NCBI GenBank assembly: GCA_913058025.1
Contig: CAJXPN010000381.1
Coordinates: forward strand, 1 to 5,337
Origin: an uncultured Myxococcales bacterium
GTDB lineage: Bacteria > Myxococcota_A > Bradymonadia > Bradymonadales > Bradymonadaceae
DNA: 5,337 bases
Direction: 5' to 3'
Part shown: positions 5,289 to 5,337 of the stretch, piece by piece
Layout of the letters: each line of letters begins with the position of its first letter
Position numbering within the stretch: the first letter of the stretch is position 1
Notes under the pieces: generated by a model
Seen by the model: the letters and a program-made list of their open reading frames with translations, nothing else
Told to the model about the DNA's origin: nothing
Database searches by the model: none
Made by a program: the position numbers and the translations under genes

Positions 5289-5337
5289 CTGTCTCTTATA
5301 CACATCTGACGCTGCCGACGATCTACTCTGTGTAGAT
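5289..5337 (-). other. Illumina Nextera i5 adapter (synthetic, not genomic), inverted copy
   Basis: This is the exact reverse complement of bases 1-49: Tn5 mosaic end at 5289-5307, read-1 adapter part at 5308-5321, the same 8-base index at 5322-5329, and the P5 tail at 5330-5337. It marks the true end of genomic sequence at 5288. Confidence 0.98.

Noticed and set aside
1..5337. Terminal inverted repeats suggesting a complete transposon
   Set aside because: The repeats are exact Nextera adapter with a library index; there is no transposase inside, and the content is ordinary chromosomal genes.

Overview
The window is one sequenced DNA fragment whose two ends are synthetic. Bases 1-49 and 5289-5337 are the same Illumina Nextera i5-side adapter in opposite orientation, each ending in the 19-bp Tn5 mosaic end. 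The biological insert is therefore 50-5288 (5239 bp), and both outermost genes are cut at random tagmentation points.

The insert is GC-rich bacterial DNA with strongly GC-biased third codon positions. The elongation factor G belongs to the mitochondrial-EFG1-like type, known as spdEFG1 in spirochaetes, planctomycetes and the former deltaproteobacteria. With the high GC, this makes a myxobacterium-like (Myxococcota) or planctomycete-like source the best guess. This is inference; there is no rRNA or other marker to settle it.

Layout. On the minus strand, from 2652 leftward, lies an apparent operon. It starts with an amidase-signature hydrolase resembling 6-aminohexanoate cyclic dimer hydrolase (1168-2652). 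Three small tandem genes follow that are clearly paralogous to one another (882-1163, 559-855, 174-512). Last is the first 15 codons of a gene with a signal-peptide-like start (50-94), cut by the adapter. A 303-bp intergenic region (2653-2955) separates this operon from the divergent plus-strand fusA-type gene (2956-5043). After fusA a strong 17-bp hairpin (5075-5111) sits between it and the 3' end of a convergent minus-strand gene (5169-5288), also truncated by an adapter.

Functionally, EF-G is a housekeeping translation GTPase with no visible link to the left-hand operon. The most novel content is the triplet of about 93-112-residue proteins. They share a TFxHDGxxYxLT(W/Y) start, a GTLRCV core and a later (L/M)-x-(W)-(R/K)V-x-x-G-x-x-TL segment, and I do not recognise the family. 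Their role, and whether they work with the amidase or the exported protein, cannot be told from this sequence.
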